In this document: positions 39,642 through 51,393 of the stretch, in pieces
Layout: each line of letters starts with the position of its first letter
Position numbering within the stretch: the stretch's first letter is position 1
NCBI GenBank assembly: GCA_022749755.1
Contig: CM040452.1
Span: 19,920,350-19,984,349 of the forward strand
Source of the DNA: Azadirachta indica
Taxonomy: Eukaryota; Streptophyta; Magnoliopsida; Sapindales; Meliaceae
Reading direction: 5' to 3'
DNA: 64,000 nt
Notes under the pieces: generated by a model
Database searches by the model: none
What the model was told of the DNA's origin: nothing
The model's input: only the letters and a program-made list of their open reading frames with translations
Position numbers and translations under genes: made by a program

Positions 39642-41654
39642 TTGGTTTCTTCGGGTCGGGAAGAGAGAATTGGGTCAGGTAATACTGAAATGCAACAGTG
39701 ACATGTGAGAGTGAGAGTCTGGGAACAGAGAGAGTTCAACTTCAAATGAGAAGCAAGGGAGAAGAAAAACTGGAGCGGAGCAAAATGCTCGTGTAACTTG
39801 TGGATTCAGTCGGGTCTTGGCTCCGGTTACTGACCCGACCTTTTTTTGGGCTTAGATATTTATGATATTGGCCCAAAAATATATCAGCATTGGGCTCCCT
39901 GGGCTTGTGCTCTTATACAAACAATTTTTATAAACATGGTAAATTTTAATAATATTATTTAAAATACAATTTTTAACTAGTATATTGCTTTACTAATATA
40001 TGATTGCATAAATAGATTAGCGATTTTTTTTTTTAATTTGTACAAATAAAATTGATAAAATAATGATTTTTTATTATAAAAATGAGATAAAGTAATTATA
40101 TTCTGTGACCAAAGTGAAAGAAAGAATAAAACTATGGCAACCAATCCAAACTAAGATAACATATGTCTCCTTCAATTTTTCAAGTATGTAAAGATATTCA
40201 CGTTGTATTAACATATTTTAAGAGATAAGCAATAACAATATTTAACCAAAAAAATGTATTGTGAAATTTTAATATTATTTGTAATTCTTTTTAAAATTAA
40301 TCAAAGAAAATTTGTAAAAACCTGATAAATTTATCCAAAAATCTCATTGAGTTGGCACAATCGCCACCCCGTGGGCCAATCTTCAAGGCAGGAGATTTTG
40401 TCATTTCGTCATTTTGCTTACATAGCATAATCCAATTGCCTTCTGACCATCACGTAATAAATAAATTAATAAGAATTAGAAAAATAATTTCGCTGTCATT
40501 GTTAGAAAATATTTTTTTATTATTTATGAACGGATAATGATATTTGAATCCTTAAATTTTTTATAATTTTATTTTCATTTATTTATTTTACATTAAATAA
40601 GTTCCTAAAACAAGATATCAACATGTTTTCAGTTGGATACGATTTGATTCAGTGGTCGGGTCACGTAGAGGCCTGTAGTGAGCCTGGTCCCTTTTACACT
40701 CCCAGAAAATTTTAGAATTTAAATTTAAAATTTATCAATTTAACTCTTTCAAGTTTATTTTTATTATTTTAACTCTTATAATTTTAAATTATTACATTTA
40801 GCCCCTCTTAAATTTAATCTTTACTCTACCCCTAATTTGATTCATCAACTTTTGTTTATATAAGTGTTAAAAATAATTTTTTTAATATATAATTATCAGG
40901 TTAGTTATATTGAATAAATAGGTAAAACTTTCCACAAAAAATTTTAATTTACGCATTTTAAATATTTCTTTAATTTAATAAATTCTTGATGTTGTAAAAG
41001 TTATCAATTCTAATAATAAATGGGAGTAATTTTAAAAAAAAAATTAAATAAGGTCACCTCCTTGTGTCATACCATGCAAATTGTTTTCTAACACACTATA
41101 TCTTATAAGTTCCTTCCTAAAAAGGCATGGAGTTCTAAAAGTCATGTTTTATAAATTCCCTCCTAAGAAGTCATGGAGTTAAAAGTTATATCCTACGAGT
41201 CCCCTTCTAAAACACCACGTAGACAAAAAATTACGTGTTAGACACTTCCTCTTAGGAGGCCTTGAAAGTCAAAAATTTCTATTTTAAATAGTAGCATATA
41301 ATGAACGGTAGCATGTAGTAAATAGCAGTGAACAGAAACAGTACTGATTATAAATAATACGAGTGTAAAAAGTAAACATAAATTATACGTCAAACCAAAC
41401 GTAAATTCTGATTTTTTTCTTATTTTGCTCCAAATTTCTAATTTATACTGTAGTCCAAATTTCAATGCTCAAATTAAAAGTATTAACAATTTAATTAAAT
41501 TAACCAACTAGTCATGTTTAATTTTAATTGTCACAGAACGGGAACATCAATGGAACTGTTTTTATATGAAAGAAAAAAGTCGGTCATTTGCTTTAGCCGT
41601 ACACGTCTCTCAAAGCATCATTGCCACGTCATGTTTCTGTTCTTTAGTCTTTAA
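39642..41654. other. RABA1 promoter and AT-rich spacer
   Basis: The left 200 bases are the RABA1 leader and promoter. The rest is AT-rich and repeat-like. The 41099-41276 tandem array is described separately. A stretch near 40660-40860 (TAGCCCCTCTTAAATTTAA style) looks like old transposon-derived DNA, but I could not define ends. No coding frame is supported. Confidence 0.5.
41099..41276. repeat. Degenerate tandem array, four units of 44-45 bp
   Basis: Units at about 41099-41142, 41143-41186, 41187-41231 and 41232-41276. Each has a TATAAGTTCC-like start, a TCCTAAAAAG-like middle and a CATGGAGTT-like end. The first two are most alike; the last is most diverged. Confidence 0.75.
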
Positions 41655-43321
41655 GGAAAATTAACATATACCCCCCTGATGTTTAGGGAAAAACAAATTT
41701 TCCACCAATTTTGGAACAATATACAGATACCCCCTTTGACTTCTCTTTCGGTAAGTTGAATGATCGGGCAAATAGCCTTTGTATCCCTAAACTTTTAAAT
41801 AATCAAAATTCAAGAATAATTATTTTAATTATAATACTTAGTCCCATTCTATTTTTTTTACAATTTATATTTTGTAATTATAATAATTTAGTCCTTACTT
41901 TAATATTTTTAACAAAATATTAAAAAATAAATAATTTTTTATTTTATTATTTTAATAAAAATTTTAAAAAATTATATTTAAAAAATCTAACAATGAAGTA
42001 GACCGAATTTGTATGTTAAAATATTTTTAACTATCTACTTTTATTTTTTTAATAATAATTTGATATTTAATTATAAAAAAAAAATTTATAATATTTTTTT
42101 ACTATTTTATTTTTATATACACTATAGTCATTTAAAAATTATGTTAAGTTCAATATATTTATTATAAAAATATAAATAAATATATTAAAGATGAAAATTT
42201 GATATCGTTTATTAATAGAAATAGTAATTAAATATTTTTATATTATTATTAAATAATATACTTTAATTTTAATAAAAATATGAAAAAAAGAGAGCACATA
42301 CATACACATATAAAACATGTACTTTTTTTTATTTATACTTTCATAATTTTTTAAAGAAAACATAATAAAAAGTTAAATAATTTGTAAATGAATATATTAT
42401 ATATACAAATAAAATGTCACAATAATATCTTATTTAAAATTTTTTTATAATTAAATATTAAGTTATTACTAAAAAATAAAAGAAAAAATTAAAATTATTT
42501 AAGTGTGTGGGTTTGATCTAACTTATTATTAGAATTTTTTTAATAATAGTATTTTTTTTAAATTTTTTATTGAAATAATAAGTAAAAAAATTATTTAATT
42601 GTTAATATATTTGTAAAATATTAAAATAAAAAATACATTAATATAATAAAAATAATTGTCTAAATTATTAATATATAAAAGTTTAGAAGATACAAATGAT
42701 ATTTATTTAATTGGTCAACTAATAATATTTAATTAATAATTTTATTAACAATGATATAAAATTTTATTTATATTTTTATAATAAATATAATGAACTTAAC
42801 ATAATCTTTTAAATAAATATAGTATATATAAAAAAAATAATAGTAAAAAAATATTTCAAAATTTTTTTAACAATTAAATATCAAATATTTATTAAGAATG
42901 TAAAAGTAAAAAGTTAAAAATATTTTAATATATGTGTCCAGTTATGTATTGTTAGACTTTTTTAATTGTAATTTTTTTAAAATTTTTATTAAAATAATAA
43001 ATTAAAAAATTATTTAGCTCTTAATGTCTTATTAAAAATATTAAAATAGGAAGTAAATTGTTATAATTACAAAATATAAATTGTAAAAATATTAGAATAG
43101 GGACTAAATTATTATAATTAAAATAAATATTCTTTAATTTATGATTATTTAAAAGTATAGAGATACAAATGAAATTTACCTCGTCAGCCAACTAACCGAA
43201 ACAATAGTCAACGGGGAATCTGTATGTTGTCCAAACTTGGGGGAGCATTTGTTTTTCCCCAAACATCAGGGGGTTAAGTGTCTATTCTCCTAAACATCAG
43301 GGAGGTACATGTCAATTTCCC
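41655..43321. mobile_element. Non-autonomous foldback element with long inverted repeats
   Basis: The left end (GGAAAATTAACATATACCCC) and the reverse complement of the right end (GGGAAATTGACATGTACCTC) match. The match continues inward through CCTGATGTTTAGGG, CTTTTAAATAATC, TTTAATTATAATA and TTACAATTTATATTTTG for about 500 bases, so most of the 1,667 bases can fold into one hairpin. TTAA flanks both ends (41651-41654 and 43322-43325). There is no transposase frame. TTAA flanks would fit a piggyBac-type target duplication, but mutated 9-bp duplications of a Mutator-type element are not excluded, so the superfamily is open. The right arm carries an extra subterminal copy of CCTGATGTTT. Confidence 0.82.
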
Positions 43322-43403
43322 TTAATTTAAAATGCTCACCAGGCCACCCCCTGCATTCGTTAAAGTATTTGTTACGGAATAATTCTCACCCGAGAGAGCA
43401 ATC

Positions 43404-46400
43404 ATGGAGAAGAAGCAACCGCAGTCGTTCTTCAGCAAAAACGACGGCCAAGATTTTTCTAATTTGAAATACCTATCCGGATTCGGCAACTCCTTTTCCT
43501 CGGAGGCCATTGACGGGGCTTTGCCACGTGGTCAGAACAGCCCTCTAGTTTGTCCGTACGGTCTGTACGCCGAACAGATCTCCGGCACCCCCTTCACCTC
43601 TCCACGCAAGCACAATCAGCGCAGGTTCTACTATAGATATTTGGTTGATTAATTTATTCTATGATAATCATTGTTTCTTATTATTCACAAGCCTGCATTT
43701 TGATTTCTTGTGTTTTTGTTGGCGATGTGGCTTTATGCTTTATGAATGTTTTATCAGTTTGGCTGGAACCGAGCAGTAACAGAATAGATTATTATGACCT
43801 CTTCACTATATAGTATTTAATGCACTTGATCGGTCATTTCTTCTATTCATATTTATTTAATTTTTATACGTATGGTATATTTTGATTATGCAAGTACTAT
43901 GCTATTGTTTGAATTCTTTTGCTGGATGATTTTCTTTTTTTTTTTTTTTTTGGTTGGGCAGTTGGTTGTATAGGATAAAACCTTCTGTGACGCATGAACC
44001 ATTTAAGGCTCGATTGCCGGCTCATGGGAAGCTGGTGAGCGAATTTGACAAGTCTAACAGTTCTACTACCCCAACTCAGCTCCGATGGAGGCCAGTTGGT
44101 ATTCCTGATTCGCCAACTGATTTCATTGATGGGTTATTCACCATATGTGGGGCTGGCAGCTCATTTCTTCGGCATGGATATGCTATTCACATGTAATTGG
44201 TATTCCATGTTTATTTTTACTACTTTCGTCCGTTCACGTGCTAGTATAGATTATCTCAAGAGCTTTGTCACTCTTCACTTGTAAGTTGCATGAATTGAAG
44301 TTAGTTGCTCTGTTTTGTTATGAAGTTTAGGAAAGGATTGAGTAGAACATGGTTTTATGTTGGTCTGACTCCTTTAAAGTGTTGCTTAGTCTTGGTTAGC
44401 CAGATGTGATATTCTCGGGTACTCGTCCTATGATGGTTTAAAATGTTGAGTTTTGAGCATCTCACGATGAAAATAAAGGTAAAAAATGTTGCAAGAGACT
44501 ACCAGAGTTCTAGACTGTAAATCATCTTAAATAGTCCTATCACTGCATTTCAAGGCAATTGTTATTGAAATTGTGTGAGCTATGTGAAAATTTTAATAAG
44601 CATGGCAATGTTCTTTATGTGTAGTTACACTGCCAACAAATCAATGGACAACTGTGCCTTCTGCAATGCGGATGGGGATTTTTTGGTAGTTCCCCAAAAA
44701 GGAAGTAAGTGACTCAATTTCTTTTCCAAATATTAATTTCAATGACTTCTTGTTTACGGAGCCTTATTGTCTACGTCACCGTATTGATTCTCCATAAGGG
44801 ACAACCTTTCTGTTTGACATTTGAACAAAATATAAGTTCCCTCTTTAGCATGCTCATAAAACTCTTGGTATGGAAAGCAATAAGTCTTCACCCTGCGTTT
44901 ATGCACAAAGATGATGTAATTACCCTTTGTCTGACAGAGTTCCAGGTAAGTAATAGCTAATCATAGGAGATTTTGAGTGAATGGTGCAGCCCATGATACT
45001 TTATACTTGCGCACATGTGAGCTCGTACATATTCTTTTAATGTTTAAGATGCTTCTGTTTCCGCTATAATTTTCCAAACCTTTACTTGGAATTTATATGT
45101 AAATTCTTGTTTAACCACTAGAATAATTGGTTGCATCGAGATTTTTCTGCCGCATTTGGTCCTTGTAGAATTAAGATTTGTCTCAAGGTTTATGAGTCTA
45201 AGATCTTATACTCTGTTCTGGTTGAGTAGGGCTGTGGATTACTACTGAATGTGGAAAACTGGAAGTCTCTCCTGGTGAAATTGCTGTTTTACCTCAAGGG
45301 TTCCGTTTTGTTGTAAGTTTGCCGGATGGCCCATCACGCGGTTATGTTGCGGAGATTTTTGGTACCCATTTTCAACTTCCTGATCTTGGTCCAATAGGTA
45401 CATGATCACTTTTTCAGCTGTGTCCTGCAAACGAACTAAGTACATAATTTTTTTGTATCTTTAAAATAGCTTGCATTATCAACCAATTATTAAAGTGCTA
45501 ATACAGTGAAGGTATAATTTTGGTTACATGTAGGTGCTAATGGTCTTGCTGCACCAAGGGATTTCCTTGCTCCAACAGCCTGGTTTGAAGAGGGTTCCTG
45601 TCCAGGATACACTATTGTACAAAAGTTTGGTGGAGAATTGTTTACTGCCAGACAAGATTTTTCTCCCTTTAATGTTGTTGCTTGGCATGGCAACTATGTG
45701 CCATATAAGGTGGGTGTTCATGCCATAATATTACTCCTCTCATTTGAACTTAGTAATGAAGTGAGCACTGAGTCCCTGTTTATGTTTTTCCATTTGTAAA
45801 GTTTATTGGCTAAAGGTCAAAACTAATGTACAAGAAACTAGATTGTTGTGGGATTATAAAATGAACACTCATGCCAGCAATTTGCATAAAATTTCTACTT
45901 GCACTTGCAGTATGATCTCAGTAAGTTCTGCCCTTACAACACTGTTTTAGTTGATCATGGTGATCCATCTATAAACACAGGTACGATTAGTCTGTATGCA
46001 TATAAATTTTTCCCGTAGAAATTTGCTTTCTTTCATCACTGATAACTTATTTTGATTTTCTTAATTTCATTTGGGCAATATGTGGCAGTTCTGACAGCAC
46101 CAACTGATAAACCTGGTGTGGCACTGCTTGACTTTGTCATTTTCCCACCTCGATGGTTGGTAGCTGAGCATACATTCCGACCCCCATATTACCATCGGAA
46201 TTGTATGAGTGAGTTTATGGGCTTGATACATGGTGGATATGAGGTACATGTATATACAATTTTACTTTTAGTCCTATACGGTCAATAATTACTATATTCC
46301 ACTTTGTGGCCTAGCTTAATTATCTATACCTTGAAGAGGAGCTTCACTTGTTTATGCCCATAAACTCAGCAATAATCCATTTAGTTAAAATATTTATTTG

Positions 46401-46913
46401 GTTTGGTTCACTGTTCAGGCAAAAGCTGATGGGTTTCTTCCTGGTGGTGCAAGCCTTCACAGCTGTATGACTCCCCATGGTCCTGATACTAAGACGTATG
46501 AGGTAATAATATTGATATAGTTGCTAATTTCCCTTAGCATCTCTCCTTTTTCTCCATATTACGTAATCTCAGAAAGTTGTTATAATATCTTTATTCTTTG
46601 ACTATTTGTTGCAGGGGGTAGCCTTGAAACAGCCTCTTCATATTGAACTATTCTGATCTAGTGACTCTTTTTGATACAGGCCACTATTGCTCATGGAAAC
46701 GAGGCAGGACCGCATAAGATCACTGACACCATGGCTTTTATGTTTGAATCGTGTCTAATTCCCAGAATTTGCCCTTGGGCTCTGGAGTCTCCCTTTCTAG
46801 ATCATGATTATTACCAGTGCTGGATTGGATTAAGATCCCGATTTTCTTCCGAAGGAACAGATTATGGGGAATTGACAATGTGGGACATGGAACAGAGGAG
46901 AATCTGTGCTTGA
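43404..46913 (+). CDS. HGD: Homogentisate 1,2-dioxygenase
   Basis: Fe(II) dioxygenase that opens the homogentisate ring to maleylacetoacetate in tyrosine breakdown; in plants it competes with tocopherol and plastoquinone synthesis for homogentisate. Ten exons: 43404-43624, 43962-44192, 44625-44704, 45230-45397, 45534-45709, 45911-45980, 46089-46243, 46419-46502 and 46680-46913 close in frame as nine pieces to 472 residues; I count nine coding exons, not ten. The iron ligands are H351 ([12 protein letters not shown]), E357 and H387 ([12 protein letters not shown]), spaced 6 and 30 as in the human enzyme. The N-terminus has [13 protein letters not shown], a family hallmark, and [13 protein letters not shown] spans the first junction. 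Length is close to the usual 440-475. The start is the first in-frame ATG. A foldback element ends only 82 bases upstream. Confidence 0.96.
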
Positions 46914-46986
46914 TTTGACATCCAGGCATGAAGGCTTCTCCCATGTAAATGTGAAGGCTGCTCCTGTATAACTGCTCAGCGAGTTT

Positions 46987-47022
46987 ACACACACACACAC
47001 ACACACACGCACACACACACAT
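46987..47022. repeat. (CA)n microsatellite in HGD 3' flank
   Basis: An almost pure AC run with one CG interruption, starting about 75 bases after the HGD stop, so probably inside its 3' UTR. Confidence 0.9.
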
Positions 47023-47438
47023 TTACATAAATAAATTAACACGTTGGACTGCATGGCATCAACATGTATAGGATAGTGTTGTAGCTGTTGTTTGTGTGCT
47101 TGTGAGTGTCTTGTTCAGTATTGATAATCACAAAACATGAATATATATACCATAAACTGGTATGAAATATATAGAAAATTTTAGTGTTACCTTATGAATC
47201 TAGCTGCTATACTTGAATCATTTCTTGTGTCTTGGGACTCTCATCCTCTCGCTTCCCGTCGTTTCTTAAGTTTTACAAATCTAAGGGGAAGCGCAATTCT
47301 TAACGTTGTCTTTTGTTTTAGCTCCCATGTATGTTTGTAATTAACAGAAAGGGGAGGAAATGAATTTTATTTCCATGGCTTTATATTAGGCTTCTTAAGT
47401 TGTTAATGCTGGGACCAAAATGATATTCAGGCTGACAG

Positions 47439-47870
47439 GATTTAATTGAAATTTTCTGGGTGCCTTGAATGAGGAAACTACTCAAACCCGGAACAAATTA
47501 AAAATATTTGCTCCTAAAAACGTGCAAGTACTTGAAAAACTATAAGAAATTTTCCGTTGCCTTCCACGTTTTTATTTTAATACTTATTTTTTATCCCATT
47601 TTCTAATAAAATTTAATGCCACAAAGATTTAATTAAAAATTTTTGAGTACCTTGAATGAGAAAATTTTATAAATTCAAACAAAATAAAAGAATAAATTAA
47701 AAATATTTACTAGTAAAATTGTGCAAAATATTTAAAAACTTTAAGAAATAATTTTTTTAAAAAAAATCTTGAGACCTAAGAATGACAATGAGGAGGGAAG
47801 CCTTTTCCATTGTCCATCACGTTTTAATTTTGTTACTTATTTCTCACCTTATTTTCTCGTAAAATATAAT
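47439..47870. repeat. Degenerate direct duplication, about 190-240 bp units
   Basis: Copy A (about 47439-47625) and copy B (about 47626-47870) both run GATTTAATT, then GCCTTGAATGAG or its variant, AAATTAAAAATATTT, CTTTAAGAAAT-like sequence, and a CACGTTTTTATTTT-like block. Copy B has an extra stretch of roughly 45 bases in the middle. Confidence 0.7.
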
Positions 47871-48554
47871 AGAGCGACGATAAATTTTATAATAAAATTT
47901 AATAGAACGAGGATGGATAATTTTCATATGCGAAATAGATTTCTCATTTCAACTTAATTTTTTTATTTTTGTGTTTATTTATACTAAGTATTAATTAAAA
48001 CTGTCATTAATATATTATAGTGCTGTTCATAAATAATAATTATATAAAAAAATAAACTTTACTACTTAATAAGATAAAAAAATTATAAATTATAAATTTT
48101 TTAATTAAATGAGGCGGGGATGGAGATGGAAATTTCTCACCTTATTAATAATATAGGATTAATCTCTTTCTATTTTTCGTTCCATTTAGAATTATATCAT
48201 TTTAATTGAACTCCGTTAAATTCCTATGAGACCCATTCATGTAGAAATCTTACCATCCTAATAAATATCTTATATAATATTATTTTTCACAATTTATTAA
48301 TAAATCCAAAATGCCTTAATTAATGTCAAAGAAAACCTGGAATAGAAGAGATGCAAAACCCATTCTATCATCTATGAATAACATATTTGGAAGCAGTCAT
48401 CATTTTAAACAATAGGATTAAACAAAGCAACCCCTTTTTTTTTCTTTGAGACAGATAAACGAAGCAAACTCAGAAAGCAGGTTATCAAATATTATTATTC
48501 CGGATCCTGTCTATCACTTTTAAATAGCCCATTTCAAATCATTCATGAAATGCA

Positions 48555-48556
<2 letters not shown>

Positions 48557-48589
<33 letters not shown>
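48557..48589. repeat. (AT)n microsatellite
   Basis: About 16 AT dinucleotides without interruption in the HGD-bZIP spacer. Confidence 0.9.
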
Positions 48590-48590
<1 letters not shown>

Positions 48591-50952
48591 ACAATTGTCA
48601 ATCCATATAAATTCCATAAGATACAATAATTTCTCTTATTTTTTAAAAAAATTTTCTAGCAATGACTGCATACAGAACCCACAACCAATTAGAAGGAAAA
48701 CATCATTCAAAGAACTTGACCCGGTTCCAGAGTTTCAAGATTATCGACCATTGAATGCAGACAGCAAGCAAATTTACCATATGTGTAGATGCAACACAAC
48801 ACAACACAAAAACAATTGTTTTTAGAAAACAAAAATATAGAAGAAAACACGATCACAAGAATCAATGCAAATGGGTGAGAGTGAGAGAGAGACTCTGCAA
48901 AGTGATGACCACACAGACACAGCCGAGCAGCTGCTTTCTTTTTTTTTTTTTTTTTTTTTTTACTTGTTTATAGTAATATTGTTTACGCGTCCTCTTTTTC
49001 TGGCCCTTTTTATTATTATTATTATTATTATTTATCTGAAAATATTAGAACAAGTAGGGCCTTTCTCCCACGTGCAATAATGCTTCTTTGTGTCCAAAAT
49101 ATTTCTATATTCACAGTAGTACTCCTTTCTCTCCTCTCCTCCGTACGGTATTATTTCATTCTCAGAGTTTCTGGGATCCATCGATGAAATAAATAATCAA
49201 AAATTTATTTGATACAAGTTTTATTATTTATTAATTGTCATCTTTCTTATTGTTATTATTAGGTTAATTGTATTGTATGTTCTGTATGAGTTGTTAAACT
49301 TTCATGGCATGCACATGCAAACCCTAATTCTTTGAATTCTATATTATCATAATTCTCAAAGAATAGTGGCGTTTCTTAATCTGTAATTTCGAAGAACATG
49401 GGTATTGTGTTTAGATGTTTTTCACTAGATTAGAAGCGTTATATATATTTTTTAATTTTTGATTATTAATTATAAAATAAAAATTAATATTTATTGGTTA
49501 TACCCTATAATAGGTATGGGTTTGAAATCAAATATTAGCATTATAATAGTTACAAGTATATGCGTACTACTTAAATAATAACACTATAATATTTATTTCA
49601 AATATTTTCGTTTAAGCAACGTGTCATTTATTAATTAAATGATAAAAGTATACTATTTAATAGATAAATATCATATAATTTGATTAGAAAAATAAAAACT
49701 TGTATAGTAATATTGACATGCAAATGTTTATATAAATTAATATGACAGACTTAAATTATTAATACTAAAAAAAAATTGTAGTATTATGTTTACTTTAATG
49801 TAAAGAGAAGTGAGACAAGAGACTTTTTTTACATGACAGTCGAAGTACTTTTTTAAAATATAACATTTATGTTTATGTTTAATTTAATTATAATAATAAA
49901 GATTACAGCTTTTAAGTAATGATTATTAATGTCTGGTAAGTAAGTACTTAAGATTAAATAAGAACAACATAAATGCCAACATGAAATGATGGAAGGTAAC
50001 AAGAAATTATAAAAACAAGTGAAAAGCTGAGACAGAGACAGGCCTCCATGTGAGTCTGATTCGGGGACAAGCAGGGAAACCCAAACAGTTCACATGGGAG
50101 AGCACAAAATTAAAAACGCAAACACATCTCCATGATTCTTCCTTGCAAGTTTCCCTTTCCTTCACAGCTCATCCCACCACAACCCCCCCACCCTACATGT
50201 ATAATATATCTATCTATCTCTCTTACCATTTTTTTTTTTTACCCTATCTATGGTAATATAAATTTTGAATTGATCACCCAGAAACAATTTTGACCATCTA
50301 GACTTAAAAAAAGAAGTTTAATTACATTATTTAGTATTCAAACATTCTATTTTTTCTTAGTTTTTATTTTTGTTGCTCGGAGAATTTTGACCCCCATCTT
50401 TAGTAAAATTGATTAATTAATTAATTATATTCTAACGGTTATTATTCACCTGTTATTGCTTAATCAATATGTAATGTGCTATTTAGAATATTATTACATT
50501 TTCTCATTTGATAACATATTTTAATAGTTAAACTAGAATTATTTAGAGACAATATTATATAAATTAATTAAAATCCGATAAAATGGGCCATAGATTGATT
50601 GATAATGTAGAATCCAGGGCAAAGCTAGCACCAATTTATTACCTAAAACAACCTCGAATACATATGGGCTACGAACATATATACATACATACGTTTATAT
50701 TGTTATGTACTATTAAGTTATAAATTATAAATTAAAAGGAATTACATGATTATTATAATAAGGTTGATGGGAACGGAAAGGGTCACGTCGGCACGTGGTG
50801 ACTGATTCCTCTAGTTATTAAACTCACAGAAGCAGTACTCGTACCACTGCTACTTTCCAGTAAAACCGGTTAGTCGTCCAACCCCAGCTGTTGCTAGCTG
50901 TCTCTAATCTTCCACCCATGTGACCCACCCAAATTTCCTTCTTTAATTCCCA

Positions 50953-50989
<37 letters not shown>

Positions 50990-51065
50990 CTAATAAATAA
51001 ATAAATTGTATACAATAATCAAACATACACAGACAGACACACACAAATCAGAATCTACGCTATCC

Positions 51066-51089
51066 ATGATTTCATGTCTTCTGTTTTAA
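51066..51089 (+). other. Possible short upstream ORF before the bZIP gene
   Basis: ATG at 51066 encodes MISCLLF and stops at 51089. A second upstream ATG at 51074 in another frame opens 76 codons to 51304 and overlaps the bZIP start at 51276. Both matter only if the transcript begins before 51066; an AT/T-rich TATA-like patch near 50950 makes that plausible. Confidence 0.4.
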
Positions 51090-51275
51090 TTCTCTCTCTT
51101 TTCTCTTCCGCTTTATATGGACATCCATCTGCTGCTAGAGAGTGTTTTCAGGAAGTCTTAGATTTGCTTCCACCGCTTCTTCTTGTTTGGTTCAGAATTC
51201 AGATAGTTTTTATTTTTTTTTCCTCTTTATTTCTTATCTTGCCATTTGTGATACACACATTTAATTTGTTGCCGA

Positions 51276-51359
51276 ATGGCACAATTGCCTCCAAAGATAC
51301 CTAATATGACCGCCCATAATTGGCCTTCTTTCCCTCACCAACGAATGTCTTTTATTTCT

Positions 51360-51393
<34 letters not shown>

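Larger units (their letters stand above)
46914..51275. other. Spacer between HGD and bZIP genes
   Basis: The left part holds the HGD 3' UTR with a CA microsatellite. A degenerate direct duplication lies at 47439-47870. AT-rich DNA with AT, T and TTA runs (48557-48589, 48939-48961, 49009-49032) and another AT/T run (50952-50989) follows. The last 300 bases are probably bZIP promoter and leader. No gene was recognised. Confidence 0.55.

Noticed and set aside
41711..41923. Open frame inside the left arm of the foldback element
   Set aside because: No transposase features; it is AT-rich inverted-repeat sequence.
46738..47054. Cys/Val-rich minus-strand frames over the CA repeat
   Set aside because: They are translations of the (CA)n microsatellite and the antisense of the last HGD exon.
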